This document shows positions 7,514 through 15,850 of a stretch of 64,000 nucleotides of DNA, piece by piece. Every line of letters begins with the position of its first letter. Positions within the stretch are counted from its first letter, which is position 1. Made by a program: the position numbers and the translations under genes. Origin of the DNA: Clostridium carboxidivorans P7 (GTDB lineage Bacteria; Bacillota; Clostridia; Clostridiales; Clostridiaceae); contig NZ_CP011803.1 in the NCBI RefSeq assembly GCF_001038625.1, forward strand, positions 3,224,001-3,288,000, read 5' to 3'. The notes beneath the pieces were generated by a model. The model was not told where the DNA came from, made no database searches, and saw only the letters and a program-made list of their open reading frames with translations.

Positions 7514-9997
7514 TTACCATTTGAGACTACATCCTGTTTTATATTCAAATTCTTCTTTTATTGCTTTCATTTTTTCTTCTTCTAAATTATCTAACTTTAA
7601 CTCTATACTTAAATTTAAAGGGTTAAAGGATGGATTCTTCTTTATAATTATACCTTCTCTTCTGCAGAGCACCTGTGCTATTTTTATTATTTCATTTTGA
7701 TTTACAGCACTGGATATACTCATATTCCACCCTGTAATTTTAGCAAGTTCACTAACTTTTTCTGTATACTTTTTTCCAATTGCAGGTGATATAAATGAAA
7801 GTTCTATGTACTTTCCTTTATCATTTGATTTTATTCCCTTTTTATATGGTTTGAATTCTTCTTTTTCAAAGCTTTCTTCTATAATCTTTAAGGCTTGATT
7901 TTGCTCAACTGCCTTAATTTGATTTTCACTTTCTATGATGTCATTTCTTACATCTTTAATTGCTCCAGAGCTTTGCACTAAAAGTTCTAATCCTGTTTTT
8001 TCTTTAAAAGTGTTTAACTTACTTTGTTCCACACTATACTCAGAATTCAATATCACCACAGCTTTCTTTTCTTCAAGCCTATAGGATATCTTTTTTATAT
8101 CTAGGTCATACAAAAGCTCTGATATTAAACTGTCTGAGGCATTTATATTTACCTTATCGCTTATTTCTACCTTCCATTTTGTTTGTCTCTCAAATTCCCT
8201 GCAAGCTTCATATATATCTTTATCTACTACATAAGGGAAATCAAAGCTCAATATTACTTTCTTTTCATTGTAAATAAGTCCAGCTTTTTTAAAATTATAC
8301 TTTGAAAAATATTCAGCTGCAAAATCATTTAACTCATTAGGTTTTAACTCTTTTGGCTTCAATTCTTCCTGTACCACTTCTTCACTTTTACATTTAAACA
8401 AGAATAACCTTTTGTTATCATTTTCAAAGTATACAGATTGCACTACTAATTTTTGAATTTCATCCATTTCTAAAGCTTTTATTTTATTACTTCCGGTCCA
8501 TATATATATTAATTCTTCTACAGTAAAGAATCTTTCTCCATAGTTATGTAATATAAACTTCCATAATTCCTTTATATTGTTTTCATCTAATTTGCTGCTT
8601 GATTTTATAACATGAGGCATTTGTTTTTTCCACTGTTTTCTTGGATTTTTTATATTAACCTCATAGCATTCTCCACATTTCGGTGCATATACCCTTGCTC
8701 TTACTTCTGATAAAAGTTCCTTGGAAAAGCTTTCTACCACTTCTTCATTACCATGTACCATAAATATGTTGTTAGGAGTTAATAAATTTATAAGTGACTT
8801 TATTTCTCCTTTATCTCCATGAGCAGAAAGCCCTACCTTTTCCACTTTACATTTCACAGGAATGCTTCTTCCATTTAACTCTAACTTTTTATCTTCTTCC
8901 TCCTCCAGCAAATTTAATAATTTTCTACCTGGAGATTCTTCATCCTGATATCCAGTTATAACTATGTACCCATTTTCCATAGGAGCTATCTTTTCTGCAT
9001 AATACTGGCTGTAGCCTCCTGTAAGCATACCAGAACTTGAAATTATTATACAAGGCTCCTTATCTTCTAATATTTTCTCTCTAATTTCTTTCTTGTCCAC
9101 AGCAATTATATTATCATCATAAAAAGGCTCGATTCCTCTTAGTATTTTCTTTCCAAGAGAATTTTTTAAGTAAAGTGGATTTAACTTATATACTCTATTT
9201 ATATCCTTAATCATTCCATCCACATATATCTTTACATTTTTTATAGATTTCTTATTTAAAGCCTTCTTAATAATTAAAATAATCTCTTGTGCTCTTCCCA
9301 AAGCAAAAGCTGGAATTAGCATTTTTCCTCTATTTGCTTCACATTCATTTATAAGCTGTAAAAGCCTTTCTTCCTCAACTTCTCTATTAGCATGAAGCCT
9401 GTCACCATAAGTAGTTTCAAAAATTGCAGCATCTGGTCTAAGTTTTGGAACCTTTAAACCCTCTACTGTTTTCTGTGAAAACACTGAAAAATCTCCAGAA
9501 TAAAATAAAGAGCCTTCTGGTGTAGTAATATACACACAAGAAGCACCTGCTATATGACCCGCTGTATAAAAAGTTATCTTTATATCTTCAAATATAGGAA
9601 ACTCCACCATATAATTTATAGTAAATATCCTATTTAACATATTTTCAACATCTACTTCTGCATAAAGTGGGATTTCTGCTTCCCTATTTTTCATTATCTT
9701 CAAGCTGTCATACAAAAGAACCTTCATTAAATCCTTTGTCATATTATTTGCATATATTTTAGCACCAGGATATTCCTTGCTTATTATTGGCAAGGATCCT
9801 ATGTGATCCATATGAGCATGACTTATAATTATTGCATCAATTCCTCCTTGTTCCTGAATAGTTCTGAAATCTGGAAGAGGATCTTTAGATGCACCTTGTC
9901 TTATTCCACAATCTAAAAGTATATTTTTATTATAAATTTTTAGGAGTATGCAGCTTCCCCCAACTTCATGTGCTCCTCCCAAAAATGAAATTTTCAT
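7514..9997 (-). CDS. Beta-CASP metallo-beta-lactamase nuclease with a repeated C-terminal extension
   Basis: 827 aa. Residues 1 to about 440 form an MBL/beta-CASP/RMMBL nuclease: metal motif HAHMDH (residues 60-65), TAGHIAGAS, SGDFS, the beta-CASP segment SSGMLTGGYSQ and the RMMBL histidine in SAHGDKGEI. Relatives are RNA-processing exo/endonucleases (YSH1/CPSF and RNase J superfamily). About 390 more residues follow that I do not recognise. They contain four related beta-alpha-beta-like half units near residues 580, 645, 730 and 797, counted from the upstream GTG, with the signature of a hydrophobic strand then a helix ending TGW or TGL. The ATG at 9997 (AGGTG 7 nt upstream) is preferred to the GTG at 10006. 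Probably cytosolic and RNA-directed; the extension may bind nucleic acid. Confidence 0.85.
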   Translation of the reverse strand: MKISFLGGAHEVGGSCILLKIYNKNILLDCGIRQGASKDPLPDFRTIQEQGGIDAIIISHAHMDHIGSLPIISKEYPGAKIYANNMTKDLMKVLLYDSLKIMKNREAEIPLYAEVDVENMLNRIFTINYMVEFPIFEDIKITFYTAGHIAGASCVYITTPEGSLFYSGDFSVFSQKTVEGLKVPKLRPDAAIFETTYGDRLHANREVEEERLLQLINECEANRGKMLIPAFALGRAQEIILIIKKALNKKSIKNVKIYVDGMIKDINRVYKLNPLYLKNSLGKKILRGIEPFYDDNIIAVDKKEIREKILEDKEPCIIISSSGMLTGGYSQYYAEKIAPMENGYIVITGYQDEESPGRKLLNLLEEEEDKKLELNGRSIPVKCKVEKVGLSAHGDKGEIKSLINLLTPNNIFMVHGNEEVVESFSKELLSEVRARVYAPKCGECYEVNIKNPRKQWKKQMPHVIKSSSKLDENNIKELWKFILHNYGERFFTVEELIYIWTGSNKIKALEMDEIQKLVVQSVYFENDNKRLFLFKCKSEEVVQEELKPKELKPNELNDFAAEYFSKYNFKKAGLIYNEKKVILSFDFPYVVDKDIYEACREFERQTKWKVEISDKVNINASDSLISELLYDLDIKKISYRLEEKKAVVILNSEYSVEQSKLNTFKEKTGLELLVQSSGAIKDVRNDIIESENQIKAVEQNQALKIIEESFEKEEFKPYKKGIKSNDKGKYIELSFISPAIGKKYTEKVSELAKITGWNMSISSAVNQNEIIKIAQVLCRREGIIIKKNPSFNPLNLSIELKLDNLEEEKMKAIKEEFEYKTGCSLKW

Positions 9998-10078
9998 ATA
10001 ATACACCTACTTTCCAACATCCTATATTATATCCTAAATTTATTTTTTGAGAAAGTAAATAAAAAAAGCTACTTTTTT

Positions 10079-10107
10079 TGAAACTTTATTGTTAATATAT
10101 GTGTATA
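10079..10107 (+). promoter_or_regulatory. Possible ECF-type autoregulated promoter
   Basis: TGAAAC at 10079-10084 followed, after about 17 nt, by TGTATA near 10102-10107. TGAAAC is the usual -35 motif of ECF sigma factors, and the site lies just upstream of an ECF sigma gene. The -10 match is weak. Confidence 0.4.
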
Positions 10108-10216
10108 TAGTATTATGCATGGAATTATAAGTACTTTATCTAAAAAAAACACAATAATGGAATACATTTCTGTGTTTAGTCTGTATTTAATAAGTTCTAT
10201 TAGAGGAGGAACCATA

Positions 10217-10780
10217 TTGGACATAGATAAAAAATTAATATTAAGATGTAAAAAATATGACAAGCCTGCTCTCATGGAATTGTTTAAAATATATGAAAAA
10301 TATTTGTATAGATTATGCTACAGCTATTGTCAAAACCAGCAGGATGCTCTCGATTTAGTTCAGGAAATTTATATAAAAATATTTAACAACATAAACAAAT
10401 TTAATGATGATATGCCTTTTCATCCCTGGGTGAGAAAGCTTTCCGTAAATATTTGTTTAAATTTCAAAAGAACTATTAAATCCAATGTAGTATCCCTAAA
10501 TGGAGAGTTAAATGAAGATTCCACTTTAGAGGATACCGTAGCTTCTGATTTCAATGTTGAACATGAAATTGAAAAAATGGATTTAAAGAGAATCTTAAAG
10601 GAAAATCTTAAAGCTTTGCCAGAAAACTATAGATTAGTTATAATATTAAGATACTATGAAAACTTAAGTTATAATGAAATTTCTGAATTGCTGTGTAAAC
10701 CTCTTGGTACTATAAAAACAGATCTTTATAGAGCAAAAGCTTTACTTAAAAAGAAACTAGAAAATATTCGGGAGGAATAA
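10217..10780 (+). CDS. ECF sigma-70 family RNA polymerase sigma factor
   Basis: 187 aa. The sigma-2 region (LYRLCYSYCQNQQDALDLVQ then FHPWVRKLSVNICLN) and the sigma-4 helix-turn-helix (LPENYRLVIILRYYENLSYN, then PLGTIKTDLYRAK) are complete. The TTG at 10217 sits 6 nt after GAGGAGGA and fits the family length; the upstream open frame from 10115 adds an unrelated, unsupported extension. A zinc-finger anti-sigma gene begins 3 nt after the stop. The whole set (sigma, anti-sigma, DUF2953, ytfJ) is closely spaced and probably one operon. Confidence 0.9.
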   Translation: MDIDKKLILRCKKYDKPALMELFKIYEKYLYRLCYSYCQNQQDALDLVQEIYIKIFNNINKFNDDMPFHPWVRKLSVNICLNFKRTIKSNVVSLNGELNEDSTLEDTVASDFNVEHEIEKMDLKRILKENLKALPENYRLVIILRYYENLSYNEISELLCKPLGTIKTDLYRAKALLKKKLENIREE

Positions 10781-10783
10781 AAA

Positions 10784-11242
10784 ATGAGCTGCAAACTTGA
10801 TAAAAAGTTTCTTTATGCTTATGCAGATAACACCATAGATCCTCTGGAAAAAATATTTGTAGATGAACATCTAAAATATTGTGATGAATGTACTAAAGCT
10901 TTAGAACTTATATATGACATAGATAAAAACTTGAGTAATATGGAAGATGATTTAGTTTTTCCAGAAAGGTTGAGTACAATTTCTGAATTGGTAGCAGAAA
11001 ATTGTATATCCCAAATCGAAGAAAATGATTTAAAATTAAAAATTCAAAATAACTATAGATTTTATAGAAACTTCAAAGGAAATATAAAAAGTTCAAGAAA
11101 GCTTTATAAGAAGAATCCATTTAATAAATTTATTCATAAAAGTATAAAAAGCTCTATAAAATTTATAGAAAAACCAATAAAGAAATCTATAACTAAAAAA
11201 ATTAAAAAAACAAAGCTTTTTAAACTATTTAATGCAAGTTAA
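10784..11242 (+). CDS. Anti-sigma factor with zinc finger, no membrane segment
   Basis: 152 aa. The N-terminus carries the zinc-binding anti-sigma pattern H-x3-C-x2-C in EHLKYCDECTK (about residues 29-39), which in relatives holds the partner ECF sigma inactive. I see no transmembrane helix; the C-terminal 60 residues are instead very basic (many Lys in short amphipathic stretches). Most such proteins span the membrane, so this one may be soluble or bind the membrane peripherally. RBS GGGAGGA overlaps the end of the sigma gene. Confidence 0.8.
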   Translation: MSCKLDKKFLYAYADNTIDPLEKIFVDEHLKYCDECTKALELIYDIDKNLSNMEDDLVFPERLSTISELVAENCISQIEENDLKLKIQNNYRFYRNFKGNIKSSRKLYKKNPFNKFIHKSIKSSIKFIEKPIKKSITKKIKKTKLFKLFNAS

Positions 11243-11267
11243 TTTTTGTAAAATGAGGTGTATTTAA

Positions 11268-11924
11268 GTGTTTATACTCATTACATTTTTAAAGGTACTT
11301 GGAATATTGTTATGTGTTATACTCTTTATACTAGCATTATTGTTATTTATTCCGTTTAAATACAAATTGTATTATAACATCAACGATAGTTCAAATTTTG
11401 AAGGAACTATATTATGGCTGTTCAACTTATTTAAAATCAAAGCTTTGCAAGAAGAAAATTTTAAAATAACCCTTTTCATAGGCAGCAAAGCTATTTATGT
11501 AATTTCTGAAAGTGAACATTCGGAAGATAAAGAAGTTAAAACTGATAACAAAAAATCGAAAAAGACAAAAACAAATAATATTAAAAACTTTATAGAAAAA
11601 AAGTTTTTAAGCTGTGTACTTTCTTATTTTAAAGACATGTTAAAAATAGTTAAACCTGATGAAGTAAAAATAAATGGTGTTTATGGTTTTGATGATCCTT
11701 GTATTACTGGATTATTGTCTGGTTTTATCCCAATAATTGCACAAGTAATTCCTCACAGCCATATAAACTTAAATCCTGTCTTTGATGATGATGTTATAGA
11801 TATAAAAGCCAGCATGTGTGGAAAAACATTTTTATTTTTAATGGTCTTTAGAACTTTAAAATTTATATTAAAAAAGGATGTTAGAAAAATTTTACTAAAA
11901 AAATCTAAAACTAGTGAAACTTAA
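11268..11924 (+). CDS. DUF2953 family membrane-anchored protein (YtfI-like)
   Basis: 218 aa. An N-terminal hydrophobic anchor (about residues 2-28, GILLCVILFILALLLFIPF) is followed by a domain with the family start FKYKLYYNI and a charged linker at about 85-105. GTG start behind GAGGTG. In Bacillus the homologous ytfI sits next to ytfJ, and the same adjacency is seen here, suggesting a sporulation-linked function. The biochemical role is unknown. Confidence 0.8.
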   Translation: MFILITFLKVLGILLCVILFILALLLFIPFKYKLYYNINDSSNFEGTILWLFNLFKIKALQEENFKITLFIGSKAIYVISESEHSEDKEVKTDNKKSKKTKTNNIKNFIEKKFLSCVLSYFKDMLKIVKPDEVKINGVYGFDDPCITGLLSGFIPIIAQVIPHSHINLNPVFDDDVIDIKASMCGKTFLFLMVFRTLKFILKKDVRKILLKKSKTSET

Positions 11925-11988
11925 TTAATACTTTATGTGTATTAATTATTGTAATAAGAAATTAAACAAATTTAGGAGGATTTTAATT

Positions 11989-12378
11989 ATGGCAAATAGT
12001 TCATCTATTCCAGAAAATTTAGAGGTGTTATTTAATAAATTACAAAACTTTTTAAAAACTGAAACTGTTGTTGGCGAACCTATTATTATTGGAGAAACTA
12101 CTTTAATTCCTATTATATCTGTAAGCTTTGGATGCGGTACTGGTTACGGCAACGGCACTGATGATAAAGGAAATAATGGTGCAGGCGGTGGCCTTGGATT
12201 TGGCGCTAAAGTAACTCCTAATGCTATGATTGTAATAAAAAATGATTCTGTTACTATGCTTCCTGTAAATAACAAAAATAATGTTGAAAGTCTTTTAGAA
12301 ATGGTACCTGGTATAGTATCAAAGTTTAAAAAAGATAAAAAAAATAATAGTACTGAAAAAAAATCTGAAGAAGATTAA
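11989..12378 (+). CDS. ytfJ: Sporulation protein YtfJ/GerW family
   Basis: 129 aa. Contains the family core TVVGEPIIIGETTLIPIISV, a glycine-rich segment (GYGNG, GAGGGLGFGAKVTPNA) and a hydrophobic region ending MVPGI. The family is expressed in sporulation and needed for normal germination in Bacillus. The ATG at 11989 has a perfect AGGAGG 8-9 nt upstream; the frame open from 11935 adds 18 unsupported residues. A strong terminator follows, ending the sigma/anti-sigma/ytfI/ytfJ operon. Confidence 0.9.
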   Translation: MANSSSIPENLEVLFNKLQNFLKTETVVGEPIIIGETTLIPIISVSFGCGTGYGNGTDDKGNNGAGGGLGFGAKVTPNAMIVIKNDSVTMLPVNNKNNVESLLEMVPGIVSKFKKDKKNNSTEKKSEED

Positions 12379-12430
12379 AAAGAACGTATATAGATTTGTA
12401 CAAGTTCAAATCTATATACGTTCTTTTTTA
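12379..12430. terminator. Bidirectional terminator between ytfJ and yitT
   Basis: Perfect 20-bp stem (12379-12398 with 12407-12426) around an 8-nt loop, flanked by A- and T-tracts on both sides, between convergent genes. Confidence 0.92.
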
Positions 12431-12462
12431 TAAAAAATAATTTTTCTATATTCAATAAATAT

Positions 12463-13293
12463 CTAAGTAAGACTAAATCCCTTTCCATAAACCTCATAGG
12501 AATCTTGAACTAAAACTAAAGCATTATTATCCACTTCTTTTACAATTTGCTTTAATTTAATTATCTCCTTACTAGTAATTACACACATCAATATTACCTT
12601 TTGGTCATCTGTATATCCGCCTCTTGCTTCTAGCTTGGTAGTTCTTCCATTCATTTCTGTTAAAATCAGTTCATTAATTTTTTCAATATTATCAGATATT
12701 ACATAAACTGATTTTGAATCTTTAAATCCTTTAATATACATATCAACAACTCTTCCTATTATGTAAACCGTCACAACACCATATAATGCTTTTTCTATTC
12801 CAAATACATAAACGGTTAAACAAACAATAGATAAATCAATACACATCATAACTTTACCTACAGGCTTGTGTATAAATTTAGATATCATCTTAGCTACTGT
12901 ATCTGTTCCTCCTACAGAAGCTTGTTTACTTAGCAGCATTCCTAATGCAAGGCCTGTCATAACACCACCTAGAACTGTTGCTAAAAATATATCCTTTGTG
13001 AATGGACCAACTCCACTAGTCAATTCAACAAAAATTGGAACTAGAAAAGCTCCAAGTACTGTATTAATAACAAACTTTTTACCCAATATATATAATCCCA
13101 TCAAAAAAATAGGTACATTAAATATTCCTATTATTATTGACTTTTTCACATGAGTCACACTTTCAAGTACAATGGCTAATCCTGTTACTCCTCCTGGAAC
13201 AATATGATAAGGAGAAAAAAATGCATTTAATGCAAAGGAAAATAAAAAAATTGCAAATACAATAACCCCTAGGTCAATCAACTTGTTTTTCAT
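12463..13293 (-). CDS. YitT family membrane protein (DUF161 + DUF2179)
   Basis: 276 aa. Five to six transmembrane segments (about residues 8-170) with the family signature FFSPYHIVPGGVTGLA, then a cytosolic DUF2179 domain (about 195-275, VISDNIEKINELILTEMNGR). Function unknown; members are widespread in Firmicutes. The second ATG (13293) is 6 nt from AAGGTGG and is preferred to the ATG at 13299, which abuts that site. A short leader frame and two hairpins precede it. Confidence 0.85.
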   Translation of the reverse strand: MKNKLIDLGVIVFAIFLFSFALNAFFSPYHIVPGGVTGLAIVLESVTHVKKSIIIGIFNVPIFLMGLYILGKKFVINTVLGAFLVPIFVELTSGVGPFTKDIFLATVLGGVMTGLALGMLLSKQASVGGTDTVAKMISKFIHKPVGKVMMCIDLSIVCLTVYVFGIEKALYGVVTVYIIGRVVDMYIKGFKDSKSVYVISDNIEKINELILTEMNGRTTKLEARGGYTDDQKVILMCVITSKEIIKLKQIVKEVDNNALVLVQDSYEVYGKGFSLT

Positions 13294-13308
13294 ACCCATC
13301 CACCTTTC

Positions 13309-13341
13309 TTAAATAAATATAAGTTCTAAATCATACAACAT
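13309..13341 (-). CDS. Candidate 10-codon leader peptide upstream of YitT
   Basis: ATG with an excellent GGGAGG site 5-6 nt upstream encodes MLYDLELIFI and stops 15 nt before the YitT start. It is short, has no recognisable homologue and rests only on the RBS, spacing and position. If translated it could couple or attenuate YitT expression. It could also be chance. Confidence 0.4.
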   Translation of the reverse strand: MLYDLELIFI

Positions 13342-13413
13342 AAAAACCTCCCATCCTACGTTAGGATGAAAGGCCGAACTTTCCAGTATTAATTATACAT
13401 TAAAATTAATACT
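13342..13413 (-). promoter_or_regulatory. Structured leader and promoter region of yitT
   Basis: On the minus strand a TATAAT box (13397-13392) is followed by two adjacent hairpins: GAAAG/CTTTC (13383-13368) and CATCCTA/TAGGATG (13368-13352). The second ends just before the leader-peptide RBS. A 10-bp inverted repeat AGTATTAATT / AATTAATACT (13385-13413) encloses the -10 box and could be an operator. The -35 is weak. No known riboswitch class was recognised. Confidence 0.45.
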
Positions 13414-13514
13414 AATCATCTTCATTTCGCTTACATATTAAATTTTTCAAATTACGATAACATCATACCATAATTTATTATACACTGCGCTTTAAATTTG
13501 TCAATGAATTTAAA

Positions 13515-13622
13515 GGTATTATTTTAAATTTCAGGTACTATTTTTAGTAATATTTAAACTCAATATATTATTTTAAGTAGCATTTAAATTTAGAGCTAAT
13601 ATTTTAAGTAATATTATAAAAA
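13515..13622. repeat. Short degenerate AT-rich direct repeats
   Basis: About four imperfect copies, roughly 30 nt apart, of the pattern ATTTTAAGTA-(G/A)-(C/T)ATTTAAA, directly downstream of the LCP gene stop. Together with 13294-13514 this forms a 331-nt gap with no other gene. Confidence 0.45.
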
Positions 13623-13624
13623 TT

Positions 13625-14593
13625 TTATTTGACTGTACTAGGTTTAATATCTTCAAATATATATTGGTGCATTTGATTTTTAGTAGCATTTAAATCAAAT
13701 ATTAAATACCAAACATTATCTATCATCTTTCCATAACAATAACCATCTAGTGGAAACCTCTGCTCACCTATATCCTTAATACCTAATGTATACACAGACA
13801 TTAATTTTTTTAATATTTCAGTATTTGGTATACTCGTTTCTGTATAAGGCAAAAGTTGAGAGATCAAACTTAGCATACCTGTCGGTGGAACTTTTTTAAT
13901 TTTATTTAGTACATGAATTAATACTGTTCTTTGTCTTTCAGTTCTTTGAAAATCACCACCATCATTTTTTCTTATTCTTGTATATTCTAATGCTTGTCTT
14001 CCATTGACTTTTTGTAATCCGCTGTTTGTAATAATAGAGGCAGTCTTATTTCCACTTTCTGAATTTTCATCTGTGTTGTTATTAATATATTTTAGTTCCT
14101 CTGGAGTTATATTTACCTCAACCCCACCAACACTGTCAATTATTTTCTCAAAGCCAAAGAAATCAACAGTAACATAGTCCTTTATATTTAAATCAAAATT
14201 CTTATTTAATGTTTTAATTGACATCATAGGTCCCCCATAAGCATATGCATGATTTATCTTAGTCATTCCATAACCATCAATATTAACATAAGCATCTCTC
14301 ATAATAGAAGATATTTTTATCTTCTTGTGTTTTTTATCAAGAGTTAAAATCATAAGTGCATCAGAACGTGAGGCTTCATCCTTCTGTCTCCTATCAACTC
14401 CAAAGAGAGCTATATTTATAATTTCATCATCCTTTTTAACTACATTATTGCTTATATTTAATTCTGAATTAGTTTTTGGTATTTCTGCTTTTTTTACTTT
14501 GTTTAATTGACTATTAAAACATAAAATAATTGTTCCAATCGCTGCAAATAAAACAGTTATAGTAGACAATATAATTTTACTAGTTTTTCTCAT
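13625..14593 (-). CDS. LytR-CpsA-Psr (LCP) family cell-wall glycopolymer ligase
   Basis: 322 aa. One N-terminal transmembrane anchor (about residues 6-25), then an extracellular LCP domain starting INIALFGVDRRQKDEASRSD, with the family motifs RDAYV, INHAYAYGG, GGVEVNI and TRIRKNDGGDFQRTERQR (the arginines and aspartate contact polyprenyl-phosphate). These enzymes attach undecaprenyl-linked glycopolymers to peptidoglycan. RBS GAGGAGTAGG precedes the ATG. Its position beside the EPS locus suggests it could anchor that polymer to the wall. Confidence 0.9.
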   Translation of the reverse strand: MRKTSKIILSTITVLFAAIGTIILCFNSQLNKVKKAEIPKTNSELNISNNVVKKDDEIINIALFGVDRRQKDEASRSDALMILTLDKKHKKIKISSIMRDAYVNIDGYGMTKINHAYAYGGPMMSIKTLNKNFDLNIKDYVTVDFFGFEKIIDSVGGVEVNITPEELKYINNNTDENSESGNKTASIITNSGLQKVNGRQALEYTRIRKNDGGDFQRTERQRTVLIHVLNKIKKVPPTGMLSLISQLLPYTETSIPNTEILKKLMSVYTLGIKDIGEQRFPLDGYCYGKMIDNVWYLIFDLNATKNQMHQYIFEDIKPSTVK

Positions 14594-14814
14594 AAAAGAA
14601 CCTACTCCTCATATTTTATAATTTATTATATGATTTTTAAAAATTAAAAATAACACATTATAGACTAGATAATTATCATTACAATACAGGTTGCCCTTTT
14701 TTATTTATTTTTCTTATAAGTTATTCACAATTTACTTTTATATAGCATATTTAAATAACAAAATGAATAAATAGTATCATCAATAATTTATACAAAGGGG
14801 GTATTAATATAAAA

Positions 14815-15789
14815 ATGTCTACAATTTTAATATATGTATTAGTAACTATTGCGTTAATATTCTTTATAGTATACTTCATATTATTCTACAAACAATCTAA
14901 TACTACTTCATTAGGTAAGTCCGATACTATCTCCATTAGACCCGATATGTCACAAAAAGAAATAAATAAAATTTTAGCTACTAATAAAAAAGTTAAGTTT
15001 ATAAGTGGGATCTATAATATAGACGCTGAAATAGGTTTAAAACTTTCATCAAATCAAGTAATTGTATTTGATAGTGAAGCTGAAATAAGAGCTATTCCTA
15101 ATGATAAGGAAGACTATGGAATTATTAAACTAAACAATATTAAAAATACAACAATTAATGGAGGTAGGATTATTGGCGAAAGATACTCACACAAAGGTAC
15201 TACTGGAGAATGGGGCATGGGAATATCTCTTAATGATTGTACCAATATTAAAATCAAAAATATCATAATAAGAGACTGTTGGGGAGACGGAATATATTTA
15301 GGAGCTTCAAAGCGTGGTTATAACAAAAATATTGAAATTACAAATTGTACAATTGATAATAACAGAAGACAAGGTATAAGTGTAATTTCAGCTGTAAATT
15401 TAACTATTTCTGATACAAAGATAATGAATACGAATGGAACAGCACCAGCATCCGGAATAGACTTTGAACCGAACTACTCAACTCAAAAATTGAAGAAAAA
15501 TATAGTAAAGAATTTATATACCTACAATACTGAAGGCGCTGGTATATTAATCGCAGCTAAAATACCTTATTTAGATATAACAATTACAGACCATAAACAT
15601 GATGGTGGAGAAAGAGCTAAATATGGTCTATGCGTTAACTTTGTGGATATAAAACAAACTGGAAGTATAACTGATATAAATCCTGTATATGTAAATACCA
15701 ATAATAATCCAGTACAATTTAATGATAAAAACTCTAACTCTGCTCCAGTATATATTAAAAATCTTTCTACTACTGAAAAAGTTAAATAA
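14815..15789 (+). CDS. Membrane-anchored right-handed beta-helix protein
   Basis: 324 aa. An N-terminal transmembrane helix (residues 4-26) and a low-complexity linker precede a parallel beta-helix (about 55-300) with repeating N-N-x-T-I/N-I-x-I coils (for example IKLNNIKNTTINGGRII and IEITNCTIDNN). The fold is that of pectate-lyase-like polysaccharide lyases and hydrolases. Acidic residues in DCWGDGIYLG and SGIDFEPN could be catalytic, but no exact family is assigned. RBS AAAGGGGG. Divergent from the LCP gene and adjacent to the EPS locus; it may trim or bind the polymer. Confidence 0.7.
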   Translation: MSTILIYVLVTIALIFFIVYFILFYKQSNTTSLGKSDTISIRPDMSQKEINKILATNKKVKFISGIYNIDAEIGLKLSSNQVIVFDSEAEIRAIPNDKEDYGIIKLNNIKNTTINGGRIIGERYSHKGTTGEWGMGISLNDCTNIKIKNIIIRDCWGDGIYLGASKRGYNKNIEITNCTIDNNRRQGISVISAVNLTISDTKIMNTNGTAPASGIDFEPNYSTQKLKKNIVKNLYTYNTEGAGILIAAKIPYLDITITDHKHDGGERAKYGLCVNFVDIKQTGSITDINPVYVNTNNNPVQFNDKNSNSAPVYIKNLSTTEKVK

Positions 15790-15810
15790 AAAATTTAGAT
15801 CTTAATAGAA

Positions 15811-15850
15811 AAATACCCATCAGACTAAAACCACAGCTCAATGGGTATTT
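15811..15850 (-). terminator. Terminator at the end of the EPS locus
   Basis: 10-bp stem AAATACCCAT (15811-15820) / ATGGGTATTT (15841-15850) with a 20-nt loop and a T5 tract on the minus strand. It overlaps the VanZ stop codon and also sits between convergent genes. Confidence 0.7.

Noticed and set aside
13342..13413. Known riboswitch upstream of YitT
   Set aside because: The two hairpins do not match the conserved cores of the classes I could compare (c-di-GMP-I/II, purine, preQ1, fluoride, guanidine, T-box).
13515..13622. CRISPR array
   Set aside because: Repeats are degenerate and AT-rich, spacers are not distinct and no cas gene is present.
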